DNA from: Apricaphanius iberus
Lineage: Eukaryota; Chordata; Actinopteri; Cyprinodontiformes; Aphaniidae
Direction: 5' to 3'
NCBI GenBank assembly: GCA_028564705.1
Contig: JAPXFQ010000250.1
Span: forward strand, 1,674,001-1,738,000
DNA length: 64,000 nt
A program made the translations under genes and the position numbers. The notes under the pieces were generated by a model. That model searched no databases. It was not told the DNA's origin and was given only the letters and a program-made list of their open reading frames with translations. Shown here in pieces: positions 63,729-64,000 of the stretch (within the stretch, counting starts at the first letter, position 1; each line of letters starts with the position of its first letter).

Positions 63729-64000
63729 GTACAAAAATGTATATATGAGAACTGTCGACCTTAAGTCTAACTTTTGCTGCCACACTTTTTCTCTGAGCAT
63801 CTGCTATCAGTGTTTGCAACCACAGGAGGGCAGTGCAAGCTAACACCTAAACCTTAATGCTAGAAAACCATCAGAGTTGACAGCCATCTTCTGTTTGTGC
63901 TGGTCCTTTTTAGATTATGGTATCATTTACATCTATTTTCTAAGCATCTTAAGCTTGTTTTTTTGTGCTCCTTTCTCGACTAAAACATTTAGTATTAGTT

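Overview
The window is vertebrate nuclear DNA, almost certainly from a teleost fish. Genes are split by GT-AG introns, the background is AT-rich, and the repeats are of typical fish kinds: hAT, piggyBac and Tc1-like DNA transposons, several LINE types, a tRNA-derived SINE, and GATA, GT and TA microsatellites. Species cannot be told from this. There are no bacterial operons, CRISPR arrays or RNA operons.

One cellular gene is present: the 5' two-thirds of a kinesin-4 family motor best matched to kif21b, on the + strand. I could place 23 coding exons from the ATG at 11798 to the donor after 63728. They join in a single frame of 1183 codons: motor domain (about residues 9-371), neck and first coiled coil, an acidic low-complexity segment, a long second coiled coil, the regulatory coiled coil, and the start of the linker. 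The C-terminal WD40 repeats lie beyond the window. Exon 1 sits in a CpG-rich promoter and is separated from exon 2 by an intron of about 30 kb.

Layout: 1-6.5 kb is a nest of dead transposons (a + strand LINE fragment, and a - strand LINE that was later split by a 2.1-kb hAT element with an exact 8-bp target duplication). 6.5-11.3 kb is mostly unassigned sequence with a LINE 3' tail and the 3' end of a restriction-like-endonuclease LINE. 11.4-11.84 kb is the promoter and exon 1. 11.84-41.89 kb is intron 1, holding several MITEs, Tc1 and LINE fragments. 41.9-63.7 kb holds exons 2-23. Intron 4, inside the motor-coding part, carries a piggyBac-type element with a long transposase ORF on the opposite strand and terminal inverted repeats of about 390 bp. 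Introns 11 and 17 carry hAT-type elements with exact 8-bp target duplications.

I found no unknown multi-gene system. The most useful new observations are the precisely delimited transposon insertions (seven with boundaries and target duplications readable by eye), the piggyBac copy with an apparent non-canonical TTAT duplication, and small features of the kif21b gene: start-stop uORFs, a NAGNAG acceptor, and a C12 tract at a splice acceptor.
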